Shown here piece by piece: positions 18,916-26,462 of a stretch of 64,000 nucleotides of DNA. The stretch spans positions 186,001 to 250,000 of the forward strand of contig NZ_BCTZ01000013.1 in assembly GCF_001591025.1 (NCBI RefSeq), given 5' to 3'. How positions within the stretch are numbered: the stretch's first letter is position 1; every line of letters starts with the position of its first letter. A program made the position numbers and the translations under genes. Source of the stretch: Sphingomonas soli NBRC 100801. GTDB taxonomy: Bacteria; Pseudomonadota; Alphaproteobacteria; Sphingomonadales; Sphingomonadaceae. The notes below the pieces were generated by a model, which worked only from the letters and a program-made list of their open reading frames with translations, made no database searches and was not told the DNA's origin.

Positions 18916-19647
18916 TCAGCGGTAAATCGGCCCGTACATGCCCGAATTGACCATCGCCTCGTATATCTTCTTCATGGCCAGCGCGGTGTCCTGAGTGACG
19001 AACAGTGACGATCGCGAGCCATGCGGCGAGCCCAAAAGGTACGAGCGCATATTCTCCCATGTCTCCCCGACCTCAGACCAACGCCAGGCCGGAACTTCCT
19101 TCTCAAGCATCAGCGGCACGGCGAGGGATTTCGGTATGGTGAAGCCTTCCTCAAGGTCGGCCATCCACTCGCACTTCACGAGGATCGGGGTGGTCCCGGT
19201 CGAATAAAAGGGTGCGTCAATCGCCTCGGCGCTGACGTAAATGTCCTTGGGTCCGACAATGTCGTTCGCCGAGCGCATCACGTCTTCGCCGTCCCCATAG
19301 GGGCAGGTGACGAAGCCATGCGCGAAATACACCGTGTGATCGAGGCCGCGGTATCCGCAGCGCTCGCTGGGGGTCGTGACCTGATCGCTCGCTTTCAGCG
19401 ATTTCGCCACGAGGGGATGCCAGCTCGGATAGCCTCCCACCGCCGGCCCGCATGTGGCGACGATCTCCGCCAGCGCATGCTCCGCCTGTTGCCGCTCGTC
19501 CGCCGACAGGCTGCGCGGAATGAGATACCTTCTAACCCGCTCCAGGCCGGCCTCGGCCGCCTCATCCGCGCGAAATGCCACCTGAACCCTCGCAAATTCC
19601 TGTCGAAGCGCTCCGATACCGCATCGCGCACGAAATCGCAATATCAT
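18916..19647 (-). CDS. Unknown protein encoded upstream of the SPARSA pair
   Basis: A 243-residue protein that I do not recognise. It has no membrane segment or signal peptide. The N terminus is helical and charged; the C-terminal half is richer in aromatic residues (VYFAHGFVTCPYGDGED, FTIPKSLAVPLMLEKEVPAWRW). No ribosome site precedes ATG 19647, so the start is uncertain. It lies between the PIN-like gene (90-base gap) and the SIR2-APAZ gene (145-base gap), all minus strand. It may be part of an extended Argonaute operon, or an independent cargo gene. Confidence 0.65.
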   Translation of the reverse strand: MILRFRARCGIGALRQEFARVQVAFRADEAAEAGLERVRRYLIPRSLSADERQQAEHALAEIVATCGPAVGGYPSWHPLVAKSLKASDQVTTPSERCGYRGLDHTVYFAHGFVTCPYGDGEDVMRSANDIVGPKDIYVSAEAIDAPFYSTGTTPILVKCEWMADLEEGFTIPKSLAVPLMLEKEVPAWRWSEVGETWENMRSYLLGSPHGSRSSLFVTQDTALAMKKIYEAMVNSGMYGPIYR

Positions 19648-19736
19648 GCGCAGTAAATTGAATTTGCGCGCGATCGGTTGATGGAATGACGATTTCTTCG
19701 GCTTTGCCGAGGAGCCCGGATGGCAAGGTGGGGGTC

Positions 19737-20747
19737 CTATGCAGGCGTTTCTTCCGCTCCCGGACTGCGTCGGCCACGAGCACGAGCCGGTGCGCCCGCG
19801 ACTGCGTCCGACCCGTTTCCACCCCGGACGCCCACCGCTCGTTCATCATCCGGCATCCCAGCTGGCGTTCGAGAGTCGAAAGGGTCGAGGCTGGCTGCGG
19901 CCTCCCGCCCTTCATGACCGTGTCCCTTGCCGCACTTGGTGTAGCCGCCCAGCGCCGCGCTCACGAACGACGCTTCCTCGTACATCTCGGCCATATCCGG
20001 TTCCCGGGTGAGCAGGCCGTCGAAGAACGTGGCTATGGCCGTGATCTTCATGTCCAAAATCTGGTTGAGGAGGCGCTTCGGATTGCTGATGTCGTTGCGG
20101 CCGGTCTTCACCCAGCGCGCGAAGAACATCGCCACGACCAGGCTGTACCGTAAGAGATAGGTGTTGATGGCGAGCCCCGCTTCCTTGGGGAAGCGGTCTT
20201 GCTGCGCACCGATCAGGACCTCCCGGATGGCGAAGGCAAGGTGCACGAGCTTCTTCTGCAAGTCGGCTGGATAGGATTGCCGCTTGCACAGGTGCCGGAC
20301 GTCGCTCGCATCGAAGGCGCGCTCCGCCATCCGGAAAAGGTTGAAGAGCCGCGGCGCGGTTTGGGCGACCTCGGCCAGGTATTCCCGGGATTGCTCCTCG
20401 AAGAAGGCGAATTGACGTTCGATCGCGGTGTCCAGCGGCGCATGGATGATCGTCTCGCAATAGGCGCCGAACTTGGCCGTCTGGTCGGCATCGATCATGC
20501 GCCGGCTGAGCCGGGCCGTCGTCCCGTCCATATTGGTGAGATCCACAAGATCGCGCAGGATGATGATCTGGCCGGGAAAGCGGCAAGCGATCTGCATGAG
20601 GCGCCGGGCATTGGTCGCCGCATATTCCTTATGCACCTCGACCATCGTGATCTGGTTGATGAGCCCGAAGTTGTGGCGCGACGCTGCGAGGTAGTTCTGC
20701 AGCCCCTCATCGGCGAGGTAATTGGTGTCGATGACCAGCCGCTGCAT
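19737..20747 (-). CDS. PIN-like domain protein
   Basis: A 336-residue protein starting MQRLVIDTNYLADEG. The opening strand with D7-T-N and the acid at E37 (MVEVHKEYA) resemble PIN-domain ribonucleases such as VapC, which use three or four acidic residues on one metal centre. It is more than twice the usual VapC length. The middle is helical (EEQSREYLAEVAQTAPRLFNLF) and the last 70 residues are low-complexity Arg/Ala/Gly-rich, possibly read-through of non-coding sequence. No antitoxin is adjacent. The first of a run of four minus-strand genes ending in the SPARSA pair. Nuclease activity is inferred from the N terminus only. Confidence 0.65.
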   Translation of the reverse strand: MQRLVIDTNYLADEGLQNYLAASRHNFGLINQITMVEVHKEYAATNARRLMQIACRFPGQIIILRDLVDLTNMDGTTARLSRRMIDADQTAKFGAYCETIIHAPLDTAIERQFAFFEEQSREYLAEVAQTAPRLFNLFRMAERAFDASDVRHLCKRQSYPADLQKKLVHLAFAIREVLIGAQQDRFPKEAGLAINTYLLRYSLVVAMFFARWVKTGRNDISNPKRLLNQILDMKITAIATFFDGLLTREPDMAEMYEEASFVSAALGGYTKCGKGHGHEGREAAASLDPFDSRTPAGMPDDERAVGVRGGNGSDAVAGAPARARGRRSPGAEETPA

Positions 20748-20874
20748 CGGTTCGCATTTTCTGTTCTAAGGGTCTCGCAGCGCTTTGGTGCGATACGCGG
20801 CGCAATGCTATCACCGAACGCCGATCGCGGCGACTACGCCGACCGCAAGATCGTTCCTGGCCTAGCTCAAAGGC

Positions 20875-21306
20875 TCAGCGTTGCAGTAATTCCAGAGTGG
20901 CCGGATCCCGGCTTCCGCCGAACCAGCGTTCCAGCGCGGCGTGGAACAACGGCCCGGCGCCGGCCTCGACGAACAAGGTCAGCGAAGACCGAAGCTTCAT
21001 CGCGTCGATCTGGCCGAACACTGCCTCGGCACTGATACTCATGTCGGTGATGTCCTGCAGTGCTTTGACGCACTCGACATAGCGGCCCCCAAGGACCGGA
21101 TGCGCAAGATACGCCCGCGCTTCACCGAGCGATCGGATGCCGAAGAACTGCGCGGTCTCGCTCCGGCCCAGCCCGGCGAGCTGCGGGAAGATGAACCACA
21201 TCCAGTGCGAGCGTTTGGCGCCGCGCCGGATCTCGCCGAGCGCGGTGGCATAGACCGGCGCCTGCGCTTCAACGAACCGCTCGAGCGAAGTCGTCGCCGC
21301 CGTCAT
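20875..21306 (-). CDS. DUF1810 family protein
   Basis: A 143-residue protein with the family hallmarks: RFVEAQAPVYATALGEIRRG, RSHWMWFIFPQL, LGEARAYLAHPVLG. The size is typical. Members are bacterial and eukaryotic proteins of unknown biochemical role; some are linked to NAD/ADP-ribose metabolism by fold, which I cannot confirm here. The start overlaps the stop of the SRAP gene by 4 bp, so it would be co-expressed with it and share its LexA control. Confidence 0.9.
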   Translation of the reverse strand: MTAATTSLERFVEAQAPVYATALGEIRRGAKRSHWMWFIFPQLAGLGRSETAQFFGIRSLGEARAYLAHPVLGGRYVECVKALQDITDMSISAEAVFGQIDAMKLRSSLTLFVEAGAGPLFHAALERWFGGSRDPATLELLQR

Positions 21307-21920
21307 AGCAGCGACGCTTGCATGGGTTCGGGCGGATAGACCCGCACCGGCACCAGGCTGCCCTTGGGCAGGACGCCGAGCACATCCTCTGCCGCCACGT
21401 CCGGATCGAGCCAGGCCGCCCAGCGGTCGCGCGGCAGAGGAATGATCTGGCGGTGATGATAGGGCGCGACATCCTCGCCCGCATCGAGGGTCAGCATAGT
21501 GAAGGCCTCGCCGAGCGGGCTCTCACGCCAGATTCCGGCGATGCAGAACCAGCGATGGTCCCTCATCGTGAAGAGCCATTTGTCGAGCCGCTTCTGCTTC
21601 GGCGCCTCGGGGTCGGTGAACTCGTAAAAGCCGTCTGCCAGGATCAGGCAGCGCTTGTCCCCAAACGACCGCCCCTCGGCGCGGTAATTGTAGACGGGCT
21701 TGCTCTTGGGGCCATGGCCCGGCCAGCTCCAGCGCCGGTTGACCAGCTCGCCGCCCCCGCCGGCCGCGGTGCGCACGATCGGCGCGATATCGGTGATCTT
21801 GATGTCCTCGCGCGCGGCGACATTGGGCGTGCCTTCGGGCAGATCGACCTTGATCTTGAGGTCGTCGAAATCCTCCATGATCGAGGCGATATCGACTTCG
21901 AGCCGATAGTCATTGCACAT
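21303..21920 (-). CDS. SOS response-associated SRAP peptidase / abasic-site protein (YedK/HMCES type)
   Basis: A 205-residue SRAP domain protein. HMCES/YedK proteins form a thiazolidine crosslink with abasic sites in single-stranded DNA through the N-terminal cysteine. All key residues are present: Cys2 (MCNDYRLE, exposed after Met removal), the Asn in VYNYRAEG, the Glu in DGFYEF and the His in PYHHRQIIPL. The gene is divergent from a second SRAP-like gene and the two share a LexA box, placing both in the damage response alongside imuA-imuB-dnaE2. DUF1810 follows with a 4-bp overlap. Confidence 0.93.
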   Translation of the reverse strand: MCNDYRLEVDIASIMEDFDDLKIKVDLPEGTPNVAAREDIKITDIAPIVRTAAGGGGELVNRRWSWPGHGPKSKPVYNYRAEGRSFGDKRCLILADGFYEFTDPEAPKQKRLDKWLFTMRDHRWFCIAGIWRESPLGEAFTMLTLDAGEDVAPYHHRQIIPLPRDRWAAWLDPDVAAEDVLGVLPKGSLVPVRVYPPEPMQASLL

Positions 21921-21949
21921 CGCCGGTCTCCGATTTGCGCCGCGCGTTC

Positions 21950-21964
21950 GTTCGCATTATGTTC
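21950..21964. promoter_or_regulatory. LexA (SOS) box between divergent SRAP genes
   Basis: GTTC-GCATTAT-GTTC fits the alphaproteobacterial LexA consensus exactly. It lies in the 49-base gap between the two start codons (21920 and 21970) and can control both directions. Confidence 0.88.
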
Positions 21965-21969
21965 TCACC

Positions 21970-22497
21970 ATGAAAGCGAGTCCCTTCGAGTCGGAAGCCG
22001 CGCTCGGCACCCGTCGCCCGATCATCCGGCGGAACCCCGACGATGCACAAGAGGTCGAGATGGTCGAGGCCGGCTGGGGCCTCCAGCCCTGGGAGGGCCA
22101 GGGCGCCAAGCCATTCAAGTTCATCCGTTCGGAAGGCAAGACGTTCCCGACCCATCGCTGCCTGATCCCGGCAAGCGAGTTCCAGGTCAAGAATGGCGAC
22201 CGGCACTTCCGGGTCACGCTCGAGGACGGCAACTGGTTCTATCTCGCCGGCGTCTGGCGGCCGGCCAATCCCGACTGGCCGCTGAGCTTCGCGGTGGTGA
22301 CGATCGAGGCCAACCCGGATGTCTTTTTCTATCAGGAGCGCCAGGGTTCGGTGCTGCGGCGACGCCAGAACATGGCCTGGCTCGACCTGACCGTACCGCA
22401 GGAGGAACTGCTCCAGGCGCTTCCGGCTCGCAGCTTCACGGTCACCGAGATCGCACCGCGGGCGCCCGAGCTGCGCCAGACCGGACTTAGTTTCTGA
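21970..22497 (+). CDS. Degenerate SRAP-like protein
   Basis: A 175-residue protein starting MKASPFESEAALGTRRP at ATG 21970. It keeps the SRAP outline (VEAGWGLQPWEG, HRCLIPASEFQVKNGDRHF, WFYLAGVWRP, FAVVTIEANPD) and the Glu in ASEF. It has no Cys at position 2 and no HHR/HxR motif where the catalytic histidine should be (RRRQNMAWLDL). Covalent abasic-site trapping therefore looks lost; a DNA-binding or regulatory role is possible. It is divergent from the complete SRAP gene and would share its LexA control. A small unknown gene follows after 12 bases. Confidence 0.85.
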   Translation: MKASPFESEAALGTRRPIIRRNPDDAQEVEMVEAGWGLQPWEGQGAKPFKFIRSEGKTFPTHRCLIPASEFQVKNGDRHFRVTLEDGNWFYLAGVWRPANPDWPLSFAVVTIEANPDVFFYQERQGSVLRRRQNMAWLDLTVPQEELLQALPARSFTVTEIAPRAPELRQTGLSF

Positions 22498-22509
22498 GGG
22501 ACCAAGGAC

Positions 22510-22914
22510 ATGTTTCCGATGCAAGCCGTAGCAAGCCCGCGCGAAAAATCCGTGAGCGCAACCGACCTGCTCAACGCAGTGCCGATCAGCGCCGCGCAGA
22601 TCGAGGCCGCGCTCGAGGTGCTGGCCGCGCTCTCTGCGCATCTTCGGGCCCGGCCGCAGGCGCAGGCGCTGGCGCTGCAGGCCTATGCGCGCGAAGCCGG
22701 GTTCGAAGAGGATGCAGCGTCCGCGGCGCTCCACGCCCGTGTCGCCGCGCTGGCGCGGTGGACTGCGGCAAACGATCCCGAACGCCAGTCCGACCCCCGC
22801 TCGGTGCTCGAAGCCACCGCGCGCTTTCCGCTCAGCGACACCGAAGCGGGGATCGGGTTCGAGGCCGGCGGATTCCAGGAGCTCATCCTCTTCATCGACG
22901 ATCTGCCTTTCTGA
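22510..22914 (+). CDS. Small helical protein of unknown function
   Basis: A 134-residue protein (MFPMQAVASPREKSV...) starting 12 bases after the SRAP-like gene, with AAGG just before ATG 22510. It is Ala/Leu-rich and predicted helical (AAQIEAALEVLAALSAHLRARPQAQ), with an acidic C terminus ending FIDDLPF. I do not recognise a family. The operon position suggests co-expression under the LexA box. It ends at the second structured repeat. Confidence 0.7.
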   Translation: MFPMQAVASPREKSVSATDLLNAVPISAAQIEAALEVLAALSAHLRARPQAQALALQAYAREAGFEEDAASAALHARVAALARWTAANDPERQSDPRSVLEATARFPLSDTEAGIGFEAGGFQELILFIDDLPF

Positions 22915-22988
22915 ACGCCGGGCCCCCGGGCTGGCAGCATCGGCGGATCAGAACGCGCGAGGGCCATGCCTCTTGCCGGAACAGGCCG

Positions 22989-23070
22989 GGGGCGTTGCGG
23001 GGGCCGGCCCCCGCAGAAGGGGTATGGCGAGACCAAAGGCTCGCCATCAGGGGAAGCCCTTCCCCTTTCC
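22989..23070. repeat. Structured intergenic repeat (three hairpins), copy 2
   Basis: Same layout as 2978-3056: GGGGCGTTGCGGGG, a GC stem (here the perfect palindrome GCGGGGGCCGGCCCCCGC), AGAAGGGGTA, a variable stem (ATGGCGAG/CTCGCCAT) and GGGGAAG...CTTCCCC. It lies between two convergent genes. The base changes relative to copy 1 keep the stems paired. Confidence 0.65.
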
Positions 23071-23105
23071 CCTCCCCTTCCGGGGACCTGCCAGTCGCTA
23101 GATCG

Positions 23106-23882
23106 TCATCCCTTGCTCGGCTCGTCTGGCGGCCGATAGCTGAAGTCGGTCTTCATCTCGGCGTCGAACGACCAGTTCTGCGTATCGAGCGAGTCCATGA
23201 ACCCGCGCACCTCGCCTGAGGTGAAGAAGCTTTCAGGCTCGAAGCGGAAGGCGCCGACGAGGTCGGCAAAATCATCGTCGTCGAAAAGCGCGTTCAGCTC
23301 GAGATTCAACCGCTCCGAGGCCTTGAGATAGGCGCGTTCGGTAAGCGCTTGCGCATGTTCCAGCAGACGGTGCAGGGCATAGGCATCCTCGGCGCGCAGC
23401 AGGCGGCGCTCGTTGGGATAGCTGATCCCCATCCTGTCGTCGCCGAGCACGAGCACGACGCGATAGTCTTCCCATGAGCCGCCGGAGACATAGTGCGCGA
23501 AATGCTGGTCGCGAAGCGCGAGGATGCGGGCATGCTCGGCGCGGAGATCGTCCGGCAAGTTCCCGCGCAGGTCGAGGGTACTGCGGTCGCGTCCCTGGCT
23601 GTGGACCGCGCGCGCATAGAGGAACAGCGGAGTCACGAAGAGCGAAGAACATAGCAGCCCCTCGGCTTCGGTGGCCGGCACGCCTTGCTCGCGCTTCGCC
23701 GCGATCGCTGCCTGCTGCTCCGACAGCAACTGCATCGTGGCGAGCGCACGGTGCAGGTCGAAGCGGATCGACACCATGGAATGGGCATTACGCACCAGCT
23801 TAGACAACAGCTTGTAGCGCGGATCGCCGCCATAGGCGTCCACGAAACTGCGCAGATCAATCAGCAGCGGCGCGTCCGGCAT
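23106..23882 (-). CDS. Hypothetical protein with an AbiU2/HEPN-like motif
   Basis: A 258-residue, largely helical protein. The segment LALRDQHFAHY at residues 121-131 has the R-x5-H arrangement seen in HEPN-superfamily RNases and AbiU2-like proteins (typically LRxKxFAH). The upstream half (RFDLHRALATMQLLSEQQAAIAAK and LFVTPLFLYARAVHS) fits the helical bundle of such proteins. Nuclease activity is an inference from the motif. It is convergent with the preceding plus-strand gene and followed upstream by a membrane protein gene on the same strand (43-base gap). Confidence 0.72.
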   Translation of the reverse strand: MPDAPLLIDLRSFVDAYGGDPRYKLLSKLVRNAHSMVSIRFDLHRALATMQLLSEQQAAIAAKREQGVPATEAEGLLCSSLFVTPLFLYARAVHSQGRDRSTLDLRGNLPDDLRAEHARILALRDQHFAHYVSGGSWEDYRVVLVLGDDRMGISYPNERRLLRAEDAYALHRLLEHAQALTERAYLKASERLNLELNALFDDDDFADLVGAFRFEPESFFTSGEVRGFMDSLDTQNWSFDAEMKTDFSYRPPDEPSKG

Positions 23883-23925
23883 AGCGAAATTCAGCGCCTG
23901 ACGCGGCAGCTGCGCTTCGCCGCGC

Positions 23926-24606
23926 TCACCGGGGAGCGGCGATCTGCAGGTCGAGCCTCGCGATCTGGGTCCGCAGCGACTGGACCCATTGCTGCTGCGC
24001 CTCGCGCAACTTGCGATAGGCCTTCTCCACGTCGCTCACGCATTTGGTCGCTTCGACCTTCGCGGCGGCACACCGCGCCTCAATAGCCGCCCACTCCTCA
24101 TCCGAGAAATTGTTGTCCTCGTCATGCTGGTCATTGATATCGGCCCAGTGCGCATCGCCCGCGGTCTCGACCAGACGGGCAAGCGCGGACTTGAGCTCGG
24201 ACTTGCGCGACTCGATATCGGCATGCTCGGTGTCCTTCAGGATCACGAGATACCAGTCGAGCACGCCGTTCATCGCGCCTTGCAGGTGATGGGCGTCCTC
24301 GGTTCCGAGTTCGAGCGGCTCACCCATCGGATCGCTCGTCGCCCGGCTGGCGAAGGACAAAGGGTCACGGATCGACTTCTCGACCCTGTCATACCGCCGC
24401 AGCGCATCGCGCAGCAGCGTCGCCAGCGTCTCGCGGTGAGAGATGCGCGTCTGGAGATTGCTGTCCTTGAGCTGGCGCCAGACCGGAATGCCGGCAATGA
24501 CGGCGACGCCAATGGCGACGATGCCGGTCAGCAGCGTCTGGAAGTCGTAGATGAAACAGCCGATGCTGCTCAAAATACAGTGGCTAGTCTCGCTGCAGCT
24601 TGTCAT
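23926..24606 (-). CDS. Single-pass membrane protein of unknown function
   Basis: A 226-residue protein starting MTSCSETSHC at ATG 24606, chosen over an open extension to 24729 because the upstream gene begins there in the other direction. One hydrophobic segment (about 22-42: TLLTGIVAIGVAVIAGIPVW) is followed by a long charged, helical, probably coiled-coil cytoplasmic domain ending in LREAQQQWVQSLRTQIARL. This topology is common in small defence-associated or phage-shock-like membrane proteins, but I recognise no family. Confidence 0.7.
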   Translation of the reverse strand: MTSCSETSHCILSSIGCFIYDFQTLLTGIVAIGVAVIAGIPVWRQLKDSNLQTRISHRETLATLLRDALRRYDRVEKSIRDPLSFASRATSDPMGEPLELGTEDAHHLQGAMNGVLDWYLVILKDTEHADIESRKSELKSALARLVETAGDAHWADINDQHDEDNNFSDEEWAAIEARCAAAKVEATKCVSDVEKAYRKLREAQQQWVQSLRTQIARLDLQIAAPR

Positions 24607-24653
24607 GCCGTCTCCTGCTGGACGCAATAGGGCCAAGGGAGGGGAGTGAACAG

Positions 24654-25421
24654 ATGGGTGGCAACAACTTTGGCCTGACCGACCGCGACTATGCGGTGCT
24701 GCTGCTCGGGGATGCCGATCTCGATGCACAACTTCGCGCCATTCACAGTCTTTTGCGCCGGCACGCCGAGGCGGACGCCGCGCTTCAGGAGGAGATTGGC
24801 GAGCTTGCCAAGCGCGCCAGCGAAGCCTCGGGCGAATATGGCATGCATCTGGAGAATAGCTGGGTCGACGAGATGCACGGCACCGTGTTCCAGGGTGCCG
24901 CCCACTCGGCCTCGGCGATCGGAATGCTCGCGCCGTTTCTCGAATCGCTGTTCGTCGGAATCTTCGCCGGCATCCGGGATATCGAGGCGCCGGTGCAACC
25001 CGTCACGCTCACCGGCACGCGCGCTGCGCACGCCGCCGACCCGGACTTCTGGGACCCGCACCTCGTGTTCAACGCAGCCGGGAAGAAGAGCACGAGCGTG
25101 CTGCGTGGCATCGTCGAACTGGTGGAGGCCACGGGCCTCACGCCGCATATGCCCGCCGACTATGCGAAGACCCTCGGCGCGATCTTCGGGTACCGGAACA
25201 AGATGCTGCACCACGGCTTCGAATGGCCCCAGCTGGAGCGGACCAACTTCGAAGCGACGATCGTGCGGGAGGGCTGGCCGAGCGACTGGTTCGATCGCTC
25301 GCTCACCAATGGCGAGACCTGGATCATCTATATGAGCGACGTGCTGATCCGCCACACGCTGAGCCGGATCGACGAGATGCTCGACGGCATCGGCGCCTTC
25401 ATCCAGGCACGCTATCCGTGA
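24654..25421 (+). CDS. Hypothetical protein with a HEPN-like RNxxxH motif
   Basis: A 255-residue protein starting MGGNNFGLTDRDYAV at ATG 24654 behind GGGAGGGGAG. It is helical; FGYRNKMLHHGFEW places RNKMLH at 181-186, the RNxxxH form of the HEPN ribonuclease signature. An upstream aromatic/acidic helix (VFQGAAHSASAIGMLAPFLESLFVGIF) could be the first HEPN helix pair. It is divergent from a membrane protein gene and followed after 43 bases by another HEPN-like gene. RNase activity is inferred from the motif and context only. Confidence 0.72.
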   Translation: MGGNNFGLTDRDYAVLLLGDADLDAQLRAIHSLLRRHAEADAALQEEIGELAKRASEASGEYGMHLENSWVDEMHGTVFQGAAHSASAIGMLAPFLESLFVGIFAGIRDIEAPVQPVTLTGTRAAHAADPDFWDPHLVFNAAGKKSTSVLRGIVELVEATGLTPHMPADYAKTLGAIFGYRNKMLHHGFEWPQLERTNFEATIVREGWPSDWFDRSLTNGETWIIYMSDVLIRHTLSRIDEMLDGIGAFIQARYP

Positions 25422-25464
25422 GAAGCCTGGCCCGCAAAGCGCCCCGGAAAGCGCAGTCAATCCG

Positions 25465-26046
25465 ATGACCGACCCTTCCGATATCGTCGTCCGGTTCGAG
25501 CGCGAGCCGCTGCAGCTGCCCTGGCCGGCGAACGGCAAAGCGGGCGGATTCCTCACATTCGAAACCGGCGCCGCCTGGCGCGAATTCATCGCTGCGCTCG
25601 GCATCGACTCGCGCATCCCCGACATCGTGCAAGCCAAGTTCGACCGCGCACAGCGCCTCTATATGCTGGGATGGATCGACTTCGCCACGATCAAGGCCGG
25701 CGAACTCGCCGCATTGATCGCCCTCGAAGTGGCACTGATGGACCGGTACGGCGGCGCCTACTCCAAGCGCAAGCGCAGCTTCTCGACGCTGCTTGTCCAT
25801 ATGGTGGAGGCCGATGGGTTGACCGACGCGCACATCCCGATGTCGGTACGCTGCGGGGGAAGCGCCATCGGCCAGCTGACCGGCGACGTGCATCCGACCC
25901 TGGCCGAACGTCGCAACCTGCTCGCGCATGGCGACCCGTTCGACGGCTTCGCAACCGGCGGTTTGCTCGAGCTGGTGCGGGACCTGATCAACTATGCCTA
26001 TCGCGGCTTCATCGCCGAAGCGGCCGCGCTCGGCCGGCACGCATGA
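25465..26046 (+). CDS. Second hypothetical protein with a HEPN-like RNxxxH motif
   Basis: A 193-residue protein (MTDPSDIVVRFEREPLQL...). The motif RNLLAHGDPFDGF at 150-162 contains RNLLAH (RNxxxH), the classical HEPN catalytic core. The long helices before it (IKAGELAALIALEVALMDRYG) suit a HEPN bundle; similar proteins occur as toxins or effectors. It has no sequence similarity that I can see to its neighbour beyond this motif, so it is not a recent duplicate. It lies 43 bases after the preceding gene and is probably cotranscribed. Confidence 0.72.
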   Translation: MTDPSDIVVRFEREPLQLPWPANGKAGGFLTFETGAAWREFIAALGIDSRIPDIVQAKFDRAQRLYMLGWIDFATIKAGELAALIALEVALMDRYGGAYSKRKRSFSTLLVHMVEADGLTDAHIPMSVRCGGSAIGQLTGDVHPTLAERRNLLAHGDPFDGFATGGLLELVRDLINYAYRGFIAEAAALGRHA

Positions 26047-26073
26047 CCGGTCCCGCGAGCCGCCCCAAGCGGC

Positions 26074-26307
26074 TCAGCCGATGCGCAGTACCATCAGGTC
26101 GACGAGTTGGCCCGGCCGATCGGCGCAGACATGCTCGAGATGGATCGCATAGCCGTCGCCCGCATTGGCACGAACCCGGCGCACCAGATTCTGGAATGAG
26201 GCAAGGTCCGCGTCGCGATCGCTGGCCGGACTGAGCGAGGCGCCACCATCGGTCTGCTTGAAGATGAAGTTCCCGCCGCCCTCAACGAGCTCATCGATAA
26301 ACGCCAA
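26074..26307 (-). CDS. Small hypothetical protein
   Basis: A 77-residue frame starting at TTG 26307 with AAGGGG well placed upstream. The sequence (MAFIDELVEGGGNFIFKQTDG...) is balanced in composition and ends LVDLMVLRIG. I recognise no family. It is convergent with the HEPN-like gene. Codon choice and the ribosome site support it, but its size leaves doubt. Confidence 0.5.
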   Translation of the reverse strand: MAFIDELVEGGGNFIFKQTDGGASLSPASDRDADLASFQNLVRRVRANAGDGYAIHLEHVCADRPGQLVDLMVLRIG

Positions 26308-26462
26308 CGCTGATCCCCTTCCGGCCCTGTTTCATCCTGTCGCGGGCCCCTGTCCAGGGGCTTGTCGGACACCCGGTGGTGCAGCTCGGACCTCGCGAGG
26401 AGCGCGGCTGAGGACGCGGTTGCCGGGGGCGATTGATCCAGACGACAGCCTTTGTCCGCGAG

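Noticed and set aside
20750..20766. GTTC-N9-GTTC just upstream of the PIN-like gene, resembling a LexA box
   Set aside because: Spacing is 9 rather than the required 7 bases, so I do not call it an SOS site.
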